This document shows, one piece after another, positions 26,389 through 35,393 of a DNA stretch of 64,000 nucleotides (the stretch's first letter is position 1; every line of letters starts with the position of its first letter). The notes beneath the pieces were generated by a model. It ran no database searches and was not told where the DNA came from. It worked only from the letters and a program-made list of their open reading frames with translations. The stretch lies in the NCBI RefSeq assembly GCF_003353175.1, contig NZ_QHKS01000003.1, positions 310,001 through 374,000 of the forward strand, in the 5' to 3' direction. The position numbers were made by a program, and so were the translations under genes. The stretch comes from Paraburkholderia lacunae (GTDB lineage Bacteria; Pseudomonadota; Gammaproteobacteria; Burkholderiales; Burkholderiaceae).

Positions 26389-26927
26389 ATTGTTGATCGA
26401 TTTTTTTGGACTGGGCGTGCGCCACCACACTGCAGCGCGGATGCGCGCACTGTAAGTATTATTAGCCTCCGGTAACAATTTGATCGTACGAATAGGGGCG
26501 TGGAATGGTCGCTATTTAGCGCCAACTTCACCGGAAGGGACGGTGGAACGCGTGCTGACGACCCAGTGCACGCTGCGCGCAGACCGCATCAATAACGAAG
26601 CGCTGCCCGAACGTGACCGCAAGCCTGCCTGCGTGCGTGCAGGCGTGCCTGACCTCCGCACGGCTGTTCGGCGATATTCATGACCCGGATTCGGTGGTGT
26701 CGCAGGCGATTCGCAATCGCGGCGGCTATCGGCGCATGCCGCAGTGGGGTGCGAAACCGGCGAATCACTATTGGCCGCGTCAGAACACCGCCTGGTGCGG
26801 CGGCGATTCGTGTTCCTGCAAGTCAGGCGCCGAGACTTCCGGTTCCTCCGCGGAGGCGCCCATCGGCGCGTCGGTCGACGCGCAACTCGATCTTTTTCGC
26901 GCAAGCGGGGCACCCACAGAATCTGTA
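26389..26927. other. 539-bp gap with coding-like remnant
   Basis: It lies between the DUF2844 start and the monooxygenase stop. A plus-strand reading frame from about 26613 to the end of the gap has host-like codon use and reads ...DSVVSQAIRNRGGYRRMPQW and NHYWPRQNTAWCGGDSCSC. It then runs antisense into the monooxygenase without a credible stop. An upstream piece in another frame (26480-26683) may belong with it through a frameshift. I recognise no family; it may be a decayed gene. A short hairpin GCCTGC/GCAGGC lies in 26620-26650. Confidence 0.4.
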
Positions 26928-28337
26928 CTACCGGCAAGCTTCCTGATCCGGCTGGTTCGCCGATTCGCGCTTGATCCGCTCGATGTCGCGAAACCGCGCC
27001 GCAGGATGCGTGTCCGGCAGCAGGGCCGCTGCGCCGAACAGTTTCTCGCGCAGGGTGCCCGGCGTGTAAGCGGTGGGGTACACGCCGCGCCGCTGCAACT
27101 CGGGCACCAGATGGTTCACCACGTCCTCGAAGGTCTCATGGGCGATGGCATAGGCGAGATTGAAACCGTCCACGCCGGTGGTCTCGACCCACTGCTGCAG
27201 AATGTCGGCGACCGTCGCCGCCGAGCCGACGAACACCGGCCCGAGGCCGCCGATGCCACCCCAGGTCGCGAGCTCTTCGATCGTCCATGCCTTGTCGCCG
27301 CCCGCCAGATGCTCGACGGCCGACACGATGGCGTTGGTCTCGACGCGCTTCACGAGGTCGGTCGGCGCGTACTGGCCGAAGTCGATGCCGGTCCAGCCGG
27401 ACATGAAGACGAGCGAGCCGTCGTAGGACACATAGCGCCGGTATTCCTCGAACTTTGCCTGCGCCTTGGCGTCGGTCTCGTCGACGATCACCGTGACGAG
27501 GTTGTAGATCAGGAGCCGTTCTGGATCGCGTCCCGCTTCGGCAGCCTGGCGGCGCACGTCGGCCACGTAATTTTTCAGCACCGACTGCGAGGGCGCGGCC
27601 ACGAACACGCACTCGGCGTGCCGGGCGGCGAACGCCTTGCCGGGACCGGACGCGCCAGCCTGATACAGCACCGGCGTGCGCTGCGGCGAAGGCTCGCACA
27701 GGTGATAGCCGGGCACCTCGAAGAATTTGCCTTTGTGGCCGATCTCATGGACCTTGTCGGGGTTCGTAAAGACCCGGTTGTGGCGGTCGCGCACGACGGC
27801 GCCATCTTCCCAGCTGCCTTCGAACAGCTTGTAAAGCACCTCGACGTACTCGGTGGCGACCTCGTAGCGGTTGTTGTGATCGCGCAGGCCGCCTTCGCTG
27901 ATATTCTTCGCGCCGCTTTCCAGATACGAGGTGACGATGTTCCAGCCGATGCGCCCTCGAGTGTGGTGATCGGCGGTGGAAAGCCTGCGCGCGAAGGTGT
28001 ACGGATGCTCGAACGTCGTCGAGGCGGTGATGCCGATGCCCAGATGCTCGGTCACCATCGCAATCGGCGCGGCGAGCTGCAACGGATCGTTGACGGGAAT
28101 CTGCGCCGCCTGTTGCAGCGCGTGATAGTTGCCGCCCTTGTAGACGTCGTAGTAACCCACCACGTCGGCGATGAAAATGCCGTCGAAGATGCCTTTTTCC
28201 AGCACCGTGGCCAGATCGGTCCAGTAGGTCAGATCCTTGTACTGCCAGGAACGGTCGCGTGGATGAGCCCACAAGCCCGGCGACTGGTGACCCACGCAGT
28301 TCATTTCGAACGCGTTGAAACGGATGGATTTGCTCAT
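26928..28337 (-). CDS. LLM-class FMN-dependent monooxygenase, NtaA/SnaA/DszA family
   Basis: A reduced-flavin-dependent monooxygenase of the bacterial luciferase superfamily, 469 residues, the length of the NtaA/SnaA/DszA branch. Family motifs: MNCVGHQSPGLW at the start; GIFDGIFIADVVG; TASTTFEHPYTFARRLSTADHHTRGRIGWNIVTS (FMN pocket); LYQAGASGPGKAFAARHAE. It acts with a separate flavin reductase, which is not encoded nearby. It starts 5 bases after the stop of an SfnB/DszC-type gene, forming a two-gene operon. DszA and DszC are successive oxygenases of organosulfur desulfurisation, so an organosulfur substrate is likely but the exact one is unknown. Confidence 0.88.
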   Translation of the reverse strand: MSKSIRFNAFEMNCVGHQSPGLWAHPRDRSWQYKDLTYWTDLATVLEKGIFDGIFIADVVGYYDVYKGGNYHALQQAAQIPVNDPLQLAAPIAMVTEHLGIGITASTTFEHPYTFARRLSTADHHTRGRIGWNIVTSYLESGAKNISEGGLRDHNNRYEVATEYVEVLYKLFEGSWEDGAVVRDRHNRVFTNPDKVHEIGHKGKFFEVPGYHLCEPSPQRTPVLYQAGASGPGKAFAARHAECVFVAAPSQSVLKNYVADVRRQAAEAGRDPERLLIYNLVTVIVDETDAKAQAKFEEYRRYVSYDGSLVFMSGWTGIDFGQYAPTDLVKRVETNAIVSAVEHLAGGDKAWTIEELATWGGIGGLGPVFVGSAATVADILQQWVETTGVDGFNLAYAIAHETFEDVVNHLVPELQRRGVYPTAYTPGTLREKLFGAAALLPDTHPAARFRDIERIKRESANQPDQEACR

Positions 28338-28342
28338 GATGG

Positions 28343-29587
28343 TTAGCCGTTGCCGCGGGCCGGTCCAGTGCCGATCCGCCATTTGTACGGCGGCTCGGTG
28401 CCGTTGATCGCCCAGTCGCCGGCGATCCTTGCCTTGTAGACCAGCGGGTTGTGGGACGAGACCGTGCGCGCATTGCGCCAATGGCGGTCGAGCGCCTTGC
28501 TGGTGCTGGTCGCCGAAGCGCCGAGCGCATTGAACAGGTGCGTGGCCGCGCGCAGCACGAGTTCCGACACGACCACCTGAGCCTGTGCCGATTCGATTTC
28601 CGCGGCGAGGTTCGCTGCGTGTTCGGCTTCGGCGTGGCCGGCGAAATGCGCTTCATAGGCGCGCTGCGAAGGGCGGGTTGCCTGCAGCGCGACGGCTTCG
28701 GCCGCATAGGCCCACGACGCGATTTCGCCGACCACCTGCTGGATCTGCGCGTCGTCGCTCGCGCGAGGCGCGTTGCCGTGGCTGTAGATACGCGTGCGCT
28801 CGCGCACCAGCGTCGCCGCGTCGCGCTTGACGGCTTGACCGATGCCCGCCAGTGTCGCCAGATGGAACAGCTGATAGAACGCGGTCTGATATCTGAAACG
28901 GCGGGCGAAGTCGATGACGTCATGTTCGTCGACCACGGCGTCTTCGAACAACGTGGTGCCGCTGCCGGTGGTGGTCTGGCCGAAACCGTCCCAGTCGTCC
29001 TTGCGAATCACGCCGGCCTGATGCGTGCTGACCGCTGCAATCACGTCGCTGCCGTCGTCCGAGCGTTGTGCATACACATCGATCCAGTCGGCGAAGATGC
29101 TGCCGGTGCTGTAGTACTTCGAACCATTCACGACCCAGCGGCCGTCCTTTTTCGATACCTTGGTATTGACGCTGCCGATCTCCGCGCTGCCGACTTCCGT
29201 CCATGCGTTGCCGACCAGCTGGCCGCTGACGAAGCGGTCGAACCATGTGCGCTGTTCGGCGGCGGGCGGCGCATTCAGCCAGTTTTCGACGAATGCGAAA
29301 TGGGCGCGCAGTGCTTGCGGCAGATTGGAGTCGGCCGCGGCCAGCTCGGTGATCAGCTGGAACAGTTGCGGGATCGACGCCCCGGCGCCGCCAAAGCGGC
29401 TCGGCACGCGCACTGCGCCGAATCCGGCTTCCTTCAGCCAGGCAATCGCGTCGTGCGGTAAATCGCGGGAGCGGTCTCTGGCAACCGCGCCTTCGGCGAT
29501 GCGCGTGAATATGGGTCTGAAGCGATTCGCGAGCTGTTCGTAATCGGTGCCGGTGGACAAGTGAATGTCGCGCTGGAGTAGGGTCAT
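28343..29587 (-). CDS. Acyl-CoA dehydrogenase-fold flavin monooxygenase, SfnB/DszC family (copy 1)
   Basis: 414 residues with the acyl-CoA dehydrogenase fold: N-terminal helical domain (DLPHDAIAWLKEAGFGAVRVPSRFGGAG), middle beta domain (WTEVGSAEIGSVNTKVSKKDGRWVVNGSKYYSTGS) and C-terminal helices ending HWRNARTVSSHNPLVYK. The YSTGS and ALDRHWRNART motifs are typical of SfnB/DszC enzymes, which oxidise sulfur compounds with FMNH2. The catalytic base of true dehydrogenases is not evident. ATG 29587 has AAGGAAG 6 bases upstream and is preferred over the ATG at 29608. It is in operon with the LLM monooxygenase. Confidence 0.87.
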   Translation of the reverse strand: MTLLQRDIHLSTGTDYEQLANRFRPIFTRIAEGAVARDRSRDLPHDAIAWLKEAGFGAVRVPSRFGGAGASIPQLFQLITELAAADSNLPQALRAHFAFVENWLNAPPAAEQRTWFDRFVSGQLVGNAWTEVGSAEIGSVNTKVSKKDGRWVVNGSKYYSTGSIFADWIDVYAQRSDDGSDVIAAVSTHQAGVIRKDDWDGFGQTTTGSGTTLFEDAVVDEHDVIDFARRFRYQTAFYQLFHLATLAGIGQAVKRDAATLVRERTRIYSHGNAPRASDDAQIQQVVGEIASWAYAAEAVALQATRPSQRAYEAHFAGHAEAEHAANLAAEIESAQAQVVVSELVLRAATHLFNALGASATSTSKALDRHWRNARTVSSHNPLVYKARIAGDWAINGTEPPYKWRIGTGPARGNG

Positions 29588-29980
29588 CTGGGCTTCCTTG
29601 CGGTTCATTTGCTCGCCAAGTTAAAGCAGGTTGTGCGCAAGCGCCTACCACCGAATAGTCACTTGCTAATGACGTTTTCTTGATTCCGGGTCAAGCGGTT
29701 GTTTTTTCGGGGGATTTGTCGGGGCTGGCCGGTTGCGTGCGCAGTAGCTGCCGCTTCACTGCGGCGTTCGGCAGGTACACCCTGCGAGATCGGCGAAGTC
29801 ATCGTGCCGGCCGAACGCCTGGGCAGCGAGATTCGTGTTTGAACGACACAATCCGGCATTCCACGAGAATCCAAATGAAAAATCGTTGGTTCCCCGGCGG
29901 CGGGCGCCTACGTAATCTTGTCGGCTATCGCAGACAGGAACCGGGCGGCTTTGCGATGCGCCCTTCATGAGGAGAACCAC
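29588..29980. other. Divergent control region between the two organosulfur operons
   Basis: 393 bases between the SfnB-1 and ABC-ATPase starts; it must hold both promoters. A short open stretch (about 29785-29842, EIGEVIVPAERLGSEIRV then stop) reads like the C-terminus of a lost gene. I found no strict sigma-54 GG-N10-GC element and no strong palindrome. AGGAG at 29970-29974 is the ribosome site of the next gene. Confidence 0.45.
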
Positions 29981-31618
29981 ATGCCCACGTTGCGCGGTGC
30001 ATGGGCAATGCCGTTCGTGGCGGATTTCAGTTCGATCGCCGCAACTCCGACCGATGCCGCCGATCCGAATGAGCAGCAGGCAATCCGCATCGGCGTCGTC
30101 ACCGGGCGCCATGCCGGCAAGATTCGCGACGGGACCGAGCCGGTCCTGACCGCGGTTGCCATCACGAAGCACTTCGGTCCCACCGTCGCGCTGTCGAAGC
30201 TCGATCTTGCTATCCGTCCCGGCGAAGTCGTCGCGTTGATGGGCGCCAACGGTGCGGGCAAGTCCACGCTCGTCAAGATTCTGAGCGGTGTGTATCTGCC
30301 TGACGGGGGGACGTTGACGCTGCGCGGCGCGCCGTTTCGGCCGGCTTCTCCTCAGGCCGCGAAGCGGCTCGGCGTCGCCACGGTGCATCAATCGATCGCC
30401 GATGCGGTCGTGCCGGCGCTGTCGATCGCCGACAATCTGCTGCTCGATCGCCTGTGCGATCCGGGCTCGCCGTGGCGCGTGCCGCCTGCGGCTCGCCGCG
30501 ACGCGGCGGGGCCGCTTGCCGCGCGAGTCGGTCTGGATGTCGATCTGTCGGCGCCGCTCGCGTCGTTGTCGCTCGCGAGTCAACAACTCGTCACGCTCGC
30601 GCGCGCCCTGGCGTCGCACCCCGCTTTGCTGATTCTCGACGAGCCGACCGCCAGCCTGTCCGCGCCGGAAGCCGAACGGCTCTTCGTGCTGCTCGACCAG
30701 TTGCGCGACGAAGGCGTCGCGATCCTGCTGGTCTCGCATCGGCTCGGGGATCTGCGGCGCATTGCCGATCGGGTGACGATCGTGCGCGACGGACGTATCG
30801 TCGCCGACCTGCAAGCGCCGATCGATTTCGATGCGGCTGTCGAAACGATGATCGGACGGCCCCTACTCAAAGATCGCGCTCGCCATGCGGCGGATAGGGC
30901 GTCGCTCGAAGCGTGTTTCAGCTTGCGCGACTTCCAGTTGATGCCTGACAGCATCCCGTTCGATCTCGACGTGCGACGCGGCGAGATCGTCGCAATAGCG
31001 GGTCCGGTGGGAGGAGGAAAGTCGCGTCTGGCGAGTGCGATCTTCGGTGCTGCACGCGCGGCCGCCGGCGAGATGATGCTCGACGGGGCGCCGTGGCGTC
31101 CGCGCTCGCCCGCTGATTCGATTCGCGCAGGCGTGTTCCTTGCCGGCGAGGATCGTTGGCGCACGTCGCTGTTTCCCGACAGTGTGCCGTTTGCGTCGAT
31201 CGCGGGCACGCTCAGTTTTCCGTTCATGTCGCGCTGGTTCCCACGCGGCACGGTACGCCGGACGGTTGAGCGCGATGCCGCGCTCGAAGCGATCGGCAAC
31301 TTCGGCATTCGCTGCACGGGTCCCGACGATCGCCTCACGCACCTGTCCGGCGGCAATCAGCAGAAGGTCGTGCTCGCGCGCTGGCAGGCGCAACGCGCGC
31401 GGCTGTTGCTGCTCGACGAACCGTTTCAGGGCGTCGACGCGGGCGCACGCGCCGATATCGTCGATACCTTGCGGCGGCACGCGCGTGAACGCGCGACGAT
31501 CGTGTTCGTCAGCGATCTCGAGGAGGCGTTCGAGATTGCGGATCGCGTCGTGCGCTTCGATCGCGCGACGCTAGATCGCGTACCCACCACCGACCCGACT
31601 GCCCACCTCCATCCATGA
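29981..31618 (+). CDS. Sugar-type ABC importer ATPase with two nucleotide-binding domains (RbsA/MglA-like)
   Basis: 545 residues with two fused ABC domains, as in the CUT2 ribose/galactose/autoinducer-2 group. The first domain has Walker A GANGAGKST (88-96) and Walker B LLILDEPTASLS with a degenerate signature (LSLASQQ). The second has Walker A GPVGGGKS (341-348) and signature LSGGNQQKV. An unusual 55-residue N-terminal extension precedes domain 1. AGGAG lies 6 bases before ATG 29981. It overlaps the permease gene by ATGA. Genes around it encode desulfurisation-type flavoenzymes and no sugar catabolism, so the cargo is probably not an ordinary sugar. Confidence 0.9.
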   Translation: MPTLRGAWAMPFVADFSSIAATPTDAADPNEQQAIRIGVVTGRHAGKIRDGTEPVLTAVAITKHFGPTVALSKLDLAIRPGEVVALMGANGAGKSTLVKILSGVYLPDGGTLTLRGAPFRPASPQAAKRLGVATVHQSIADAVVPALSIADNLLLDRLCDPGSPWRVPPAARRDAAGPLAARVGLDVDLSAPLASLSLASQQLVTLARALASHPALLILDEPTASLSAPEAERLFVLLDQLRDEGVAILLVSHRLGDLRRIADRVTIVRDGRIVADLQAPIDFDAAVETMIGRPLLKDRARHAADRASLEACFSLRDFQLMPDSIPFDLDVRRGEIVAIAGPVGGGKSRLASAIFGAARAAAGEMMLDGAPWRPRSPADSIRAGVFLAGEDRWRTSLFPDSVPFASIAGTLSFPFMSRWFPRGTVRRTVERDAALEAIGNFGIRCTGPDDRLTHLSGGNQQKVVLARWQAQRARLLLLDEPFQGVDAGARADIVDTLRRHARERATIVFVSDLEEAFEIADRVVRFDRATLDRVPTTDPTAHLHP

Positions 31619-32670
31619 AACCCGTTACCCCTTCTATCGCTGTCAACGCGGTCACGGCGAGGCGTGCGCGCCCCGCATTACGCGGCTTGCGCGAGCACCT
31701 CGAACGCACCGGCATCCTGCTCGTGCTCGCCGTCCTGATTACCGTGTTCGCCACCAGGGAACCGGCGTTCCTGAACATCGACAATCTGTTCAGCATCCTG
31801 CAGGCGGTATCGATCGTGGCGTTGCTCGGCATCGGTGTGACGATCACGCTGGCGGCAGGCGGTTTCGATCTGTCGGTGGGCAGCGTGGCCGCGTCGGCGC
31901 AGATGGCGGCGAGCTATGTGCTGATCGTCTGGCACGGCAGCGCGCTGGCGGCCGTGGCCGCATGCGTCGCGCTCGGCGTCGCAGCCGGTCTGTTCAACGG
32001 CTTGCTGATCACGCGGCTGCGTGTGCCGGACCAGCTCGCCACGCTTGGCACGCTGTTCCTGCTGGCCGGCCTGCAACTGATTCCCACCGGCGGCCGTTCG
32101 CTCGCCACCGGCACCGTGTTGCCTGACGGCACGGAGGCAACCGGCGTTTTCCCTGCCGCGTTTCTCGCGCTTGGGCGTCTGCGTCTTTTCGAGGTGGTGC
32201 CGTTGCCGGTGCTGATTCTCGCTGCGTTGACCGTGCTCGCCTGCATCGCGATGGAGACCACGCGCTGGGGCCGCGTGATCTACGCGATCGGCGGCAACGA
32301 GACGGCCGCACGGCTCGCCGGCGCGCCCACCGCGCGCTACCGGATCGCGGCATACGTCGCGTCGGGAGCGATCGCGTCGCTAGGCGGCGTGCTGATTGCC
32401 GCGCGCGTCGGCCGGGGCGACGCCAGCGCCGGGCACTCGCTGCTGCTCGACGGCGTGGCCGCGGCGCTGGTGGGCTACGCGGTGTGGGGCGCGAAGCGGC
32501 CCAACGTGTTCGGCACAGTGGTGGGCGCGGTGTTCGTCGGCGTGCTGCTCAACGGACTGACGATGCTGAACGCGCCGTATTACATGCAGGATTTCATCAA
32601 GGGCGTCTTGCTGGTGCTCGCCCTGGCGTTCACGTTCAGTGTCGGGCGGCGCGCGGATTCGCGCACATGA
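31615..32670 (+). CDS. Sugar-type ABC importer permease (RbsC-like)
   Basis: A 351-residue inner-membrane protein of the RbsC/BPD_transp_2 family, with about 9-10 hydrophobic segments. Family motifs: ITLAAGGFDLSVGSVAA (the GIDLSVG element), YAIGGNETAARLAG and ASGAIASLGGVLIAAR. The start overlaps the ATPase stop by four bases (ATGA), so the two are translationally coupled. It partners the ATPase upstream and the binding protein at 34.2 kb. Confidence 0.91.
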   Translation: MKPVTPSIAVNAVTARRARPALRGLREHLERTGILLVLAVLITVFATREPAFLNIDNLFSILQAVSIVALLGIGVTITLAAGGFDLSVGSVAASAQMAASYVLIVWHGSALAAVAACVALGVAAGLFNGLLITRLRVPDQLATLGTLFLLAGLQLIPTGGRSLATGTVLPDGTEATGVFPAAFLALGRLRLFEVVPLPVLILAALTVLACIAMETTRWGRVIYAIGGNETAARLAGAPTARYRIAAYVASGAIASLGGVLIAARVGRGDASAGHSLLLDGVAAALVGYAVWGAKRPNVFGTVVGAVFVGVLLNGLTMLNAPYYMQDFIKGVLLVLALAFTFSVGRRADSRT

Positions 32671-32876
32671 CCCGTGCGTGGTGGGGTGGCGGAGTGGCGG
32701 CGTCGCGGTGTCGCAGTGTCGGCGTCGTGCCGACCCAGGTCGTGCCGATCGCATCCGGCGGAAAACCGCCGGTGATCGTTTGCCATCCGAAGGAATATCG
32801 ATTGCCGAATCGTTCAGTTTGCGCGCGCGATGTCCACTGATAGATTGTGCGAACGGCAATTCAAGCGGAGACGCTC

Positions 32877-34115
32877 ATGGCAGAGATTGACGAAGCACCT
32901 TCATCGCATACGACCGAAGCGGACCGGCATGCGGTCCGCGTGATCGCCGACGACGCAGAGGCGCTCGCGGTCGCACACGAACTTGCGTCGCGCTTCGCGC
33001 ACGGCGCAGCGGAGCGCGACCGCGAGCGCCGCTTGCCGCACGACGAGATCGAGTGGTTCTCGCAGTCCGGCCTGTGGGCGATCACGGTGCCGAAGGCGTA
33101 CGGCGGGGCGGGCGTGTCGTTTGTCACGTTGACGGAGGTCGTCAAGATCGTCGCCGCGGCCGACCCTTCGCTCGGCCAGATGCCGCAGAACCACTTCGGC
33201 CTTGTCGACGTGATCGCGCTGACAGGCACGGAAGAGCAGAAGCGGTATTTCTTCGCGCAGGTGCTGAACGGCAAGCGCTTTGGCAACGGGTTCTCGGAGA
33301 AGGGCACGAAACACGTGCTCGATCTGAAGACTCGGGTGCGGCGCGACGGTGAGCACTATGTGGTCGATGGCGCCAAGTTCTATTCGACGGGTGCGCTGTT
33401 CGCGCACTTCGTGCCGGTGCTCGGACTCGACGACGAGCGCAAGGGCTGGCTCGCGTGGATTCCGCAGGGCACACCGGGCCTGAGCGTCATCGACGACTGG
33501 TCGGGCTTCGGTCAACGCACGACGGCGAGCGGAACCGTGGTGCTGGAGAACGTGCGGGTGCCGGCATCCCACGTGTTTCCGGCGCACCGTGTGTCCGATT
33601 TTCCGACGCTCAACGGCCCGATCTCGCAGATCATTCAGGCCTCGATCGACGCCGGCATCGCGAAGGCGGCGCTCGGCGATACGCTGACATTCGTGCGCAC
33701 ACGCTCGCGGCCGTGGATCGATAGCGGCGTAGAGCGTGCCGGCGACGATCCGCTGACCGTGCGCGAGATCGGTCATCTGCACATCCAGTTGCATGCCGCC
33801 GAGGCCTTGCTTGAACGCGCTGCGCGTGTGATCGACGAGATCGCCGCCAAGGGCGGCATCAGCGAAGACGACGTTGCGCGTGCATCGGTGGCGGTGGGCG
33901 AAGCGAAAGTGCTGACGACCGAAATCGCCTTGCTCGCTGGCGAGAAACTGTTCGAACTCGGCGGCACGCAAGCCACGCTCGGTGAGCACGGTCTGGACCG
34001 GCATTGGCGCAACGCGCGCACGCATACGCTGCATGATCCGGTGCGCTGGAAGTATCACCTGGTCGGCAACTACTATCTGAACGGCGTCAAACCGGCCCGT
34101 CATCCGTGGAATTGA
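32877..34115 (+). CDS. Acyl-CoA dehydrogenase-fold flavin monooxygenase, SfnB family (copy 2)
   Basis: 412 residues and clearly paralogous to the enzyme at 28.3 kb: RRLPHDEIEWFSQSGLWAITVPKAYGGAGVS, VDGAKFYSTGALFAHFV, WSGFGQRTTASGTV and the end GLDRHWRNARTHTLHDPVRWK. It matches the SfnB-type family linked in pseudomonads to dimethyl sulfone and sulfonate use. ATG 32877 is preceded by GCGGAG. It is inserted between the permease and binding-protein genes of the sugar-type ABC importer, physically tying that importer to sulfur chemistry. The 206 bases upstream contain G-rich imperfect repeats (32680-32735) and no gene. Confidence 0.87.
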   Translation: MAEIDEAPSSHTTEADRHAVRVIADDAEALAVAHELASRFAHGAAERDRERRLPHDEIEWFSQSGLWAITVPKAYGGAGVSFVTLTEVVKIVAAADPSLGQMPQNHFGLVDVIALTGTEEQKRYFFAQVLNGKRFGNGFSEKGTKHVLDLKTRVRRDGEHYVVDGAKFYSTGALFAHFVPVLGLDDERKGWLAWIPQGTPGLSVIDDWSGFGQRTTASGTVVLENVRVPASHVFPAHRVSDFPTLNGPISQIIQASIDAGIAKAALGDTLTFVRTRSRPWIDSGVERAGDDPLTVREIGHLHIQLHAAEALLERAARVIDEIAAKGGISEDDVARASVAVGEAKVLTTEIALLAGEKLFELGGTQATLGEHGLDRHWRNARTHTLHDPVRWKYHLVGNYYLNGVKPARHPWN

Positions 34116-34242
34116 TCAACTGGGCGGACCGCGTCGTGCCCGCAATGCATCCGGGCGCGCGTGGTCGCGCACGCACCGCGGCGCAAGCCGGATAGCGCCT
34201 GCTTCGCCATAACCACATCGTCTATCGGGTTGGGGATCCTTC

Positions 34243-35313
34243 ATGAAATCGGTTTTTCTCCGCAAGTCTTTCGTCGGCCGCATGTTCGGCGCGCTGACTT
34301 TGTTTTCGGCTACCGTGCTGACAGGACTCGCCGCACACGCCGCGCCGCTGAAAGGCGCGCCTGCGCCGTTCGATAAGGGCGGCGTCAAGATCGCACTGGT
34401 CAACTATCTGTCCACCGGCGATTTCTTTCAGGCCTATGAAGCCGGCGCGCAAAAGCAGGCGCAAGCGCTCGGCATCGATCTGCGCATCTATGAAGGCCGT
34501 CAGGATGCGGCCGAGCAGCGCGAGCAGATCCAGCAGGCGATCAGCCTGGGCGTGTCGGCGATCATCGTCAATCACGGCTTGCCTGAATCGCTGAAAGACG
34601 TCGTGCAGCGCGCGCTCGACAAAGGCATCAAGGTGGTCGCGTTCGACGTCGACCTGGGCAACCCGAAGGTGCCGCAGATCGAGCAGAGCGACCGCGACCT
34701 GGCGGCGTTGCTGCTCGAGCAGGTGGTGAAGGACAACGGCGACACGTTTGCCGCGGGTTATGTGTATGTAGCCGGCTTCGCGCCGCTCGACCGGCGCGAT
34801 GCGGTATGGCGGGACTTCAGGAGCGCCCATCCGAAGGTCCAGGAAAAGGCGCGCTGGGGCACCGTCGACAATCCGATCGCGCAATCGGTGGCGAACCAGG
34901 CTGCCGCGGCCTATCGCGCGCATCCCGACATTCGCGTGGTGTTCGCGCCTTACGACGAGTTCGCGCGCGGCGCGAAACTCGCGGCGGACGAAGCGAACCT
35001 GTCGTCGAAGATCCGCATTTACAGCGCGGATATTTCGACCGCCGACATCGAGGCCATCCGCGCACCGGGCAGCGCATGGGTGGCGACGGCGGCGACCAAC
35101 CCGGCGGTCGTCGGCGCGGTGTCCGTGCGCGCCGCGGCATTGCTCGTAGCCGGGCAGGACCCCGGGCGCCGGATCGTCGTCAAGCCGGCGCTGATTACGC
35201 GCGACGATCTGGTGAACAACAACATCCGGACCATCGCGGAGCTTGGCGCAAAATTCCCGGCCTTTCGCGCGAGCGACGCTGCAACGGCGCCGTGGATTCC
35301 TGGGGCGGATTGA
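34243..35313 (+). CDS. Sugar-type ABC importer periplasmic binding protein (RbsB-like, Peripla_BP_4)
   Basis: A 356-residue exported protein: signal peptide with cleavage about AHA-AP (residue 33), then the two-lobed type I binding fold (VKIALVNYLSTGDFFQAYEAGAQKQAQALGID, EQIQQAISLGVSAIIVNHG, GIKVVAFDVDLG). GGGGAT precedes the start. The ABC set (ATPase, permease, binding protein) is complete in this operon even though an SfnB-type gene separates the last two. The ligand is unknown; context argues for a sulfur-containing compound. Confidence 0.88.
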   Translation: MKSVFLRKSFVGRMFGALTLFSATVLTGLAAHAAPLKGAPAPFDKGGVKIALVNYLSTGDFFQAYEAGAQKQAQALGIDLRIYEGRQDAAEQREQIQQAISLGVSAIIVNHGLPESLKDVVQRALDKGIKVVAFDVDLGNPKVPQIEQSDRDLAALLLEQVVKDNGDTFAAGYVYVAGFAPLDRRDAVWRDFRSAHPKVQEKARWGTVDNPIAQSVANQAAAAYRAHPDIRVVFAPYDEFARGAKLAADEANLSSKIRIYSADISTADIEAIRAPGSAWVATAATNPAVVGAVSVRAAALLVAGQDPGRRIVVKPALITRDDLVNNNIRTIAELGAKFPAFRASDAATAPWIPGAD

Positions 35314-35393
35314 GCCGCGTCATGCGGACTACGTCAGCCGCGCCAGGACGTTCGACGGGTACCTGAGATCGCTTTAAGCCGTCAGCCGGCCCG

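Noticed and set aside
29588..29980. Sigma-54 (-24/-12) promoter for the desulfurisation operons, as known for sfn genes
   Set aside because: The best minus-strand match near 29635-29655 has GG and GC separated by 9 rather than 10 bases. No strict GG-N10-GC element was found.
32671..32876. Small gene or structured RNA in the G-rich stretch before SfnB-2
   Set aside because: Only imperfect TGGCGG/TGTCGC-like repeats are visible. There is no frame with a start and ribosome site and no stable defined hairpin.
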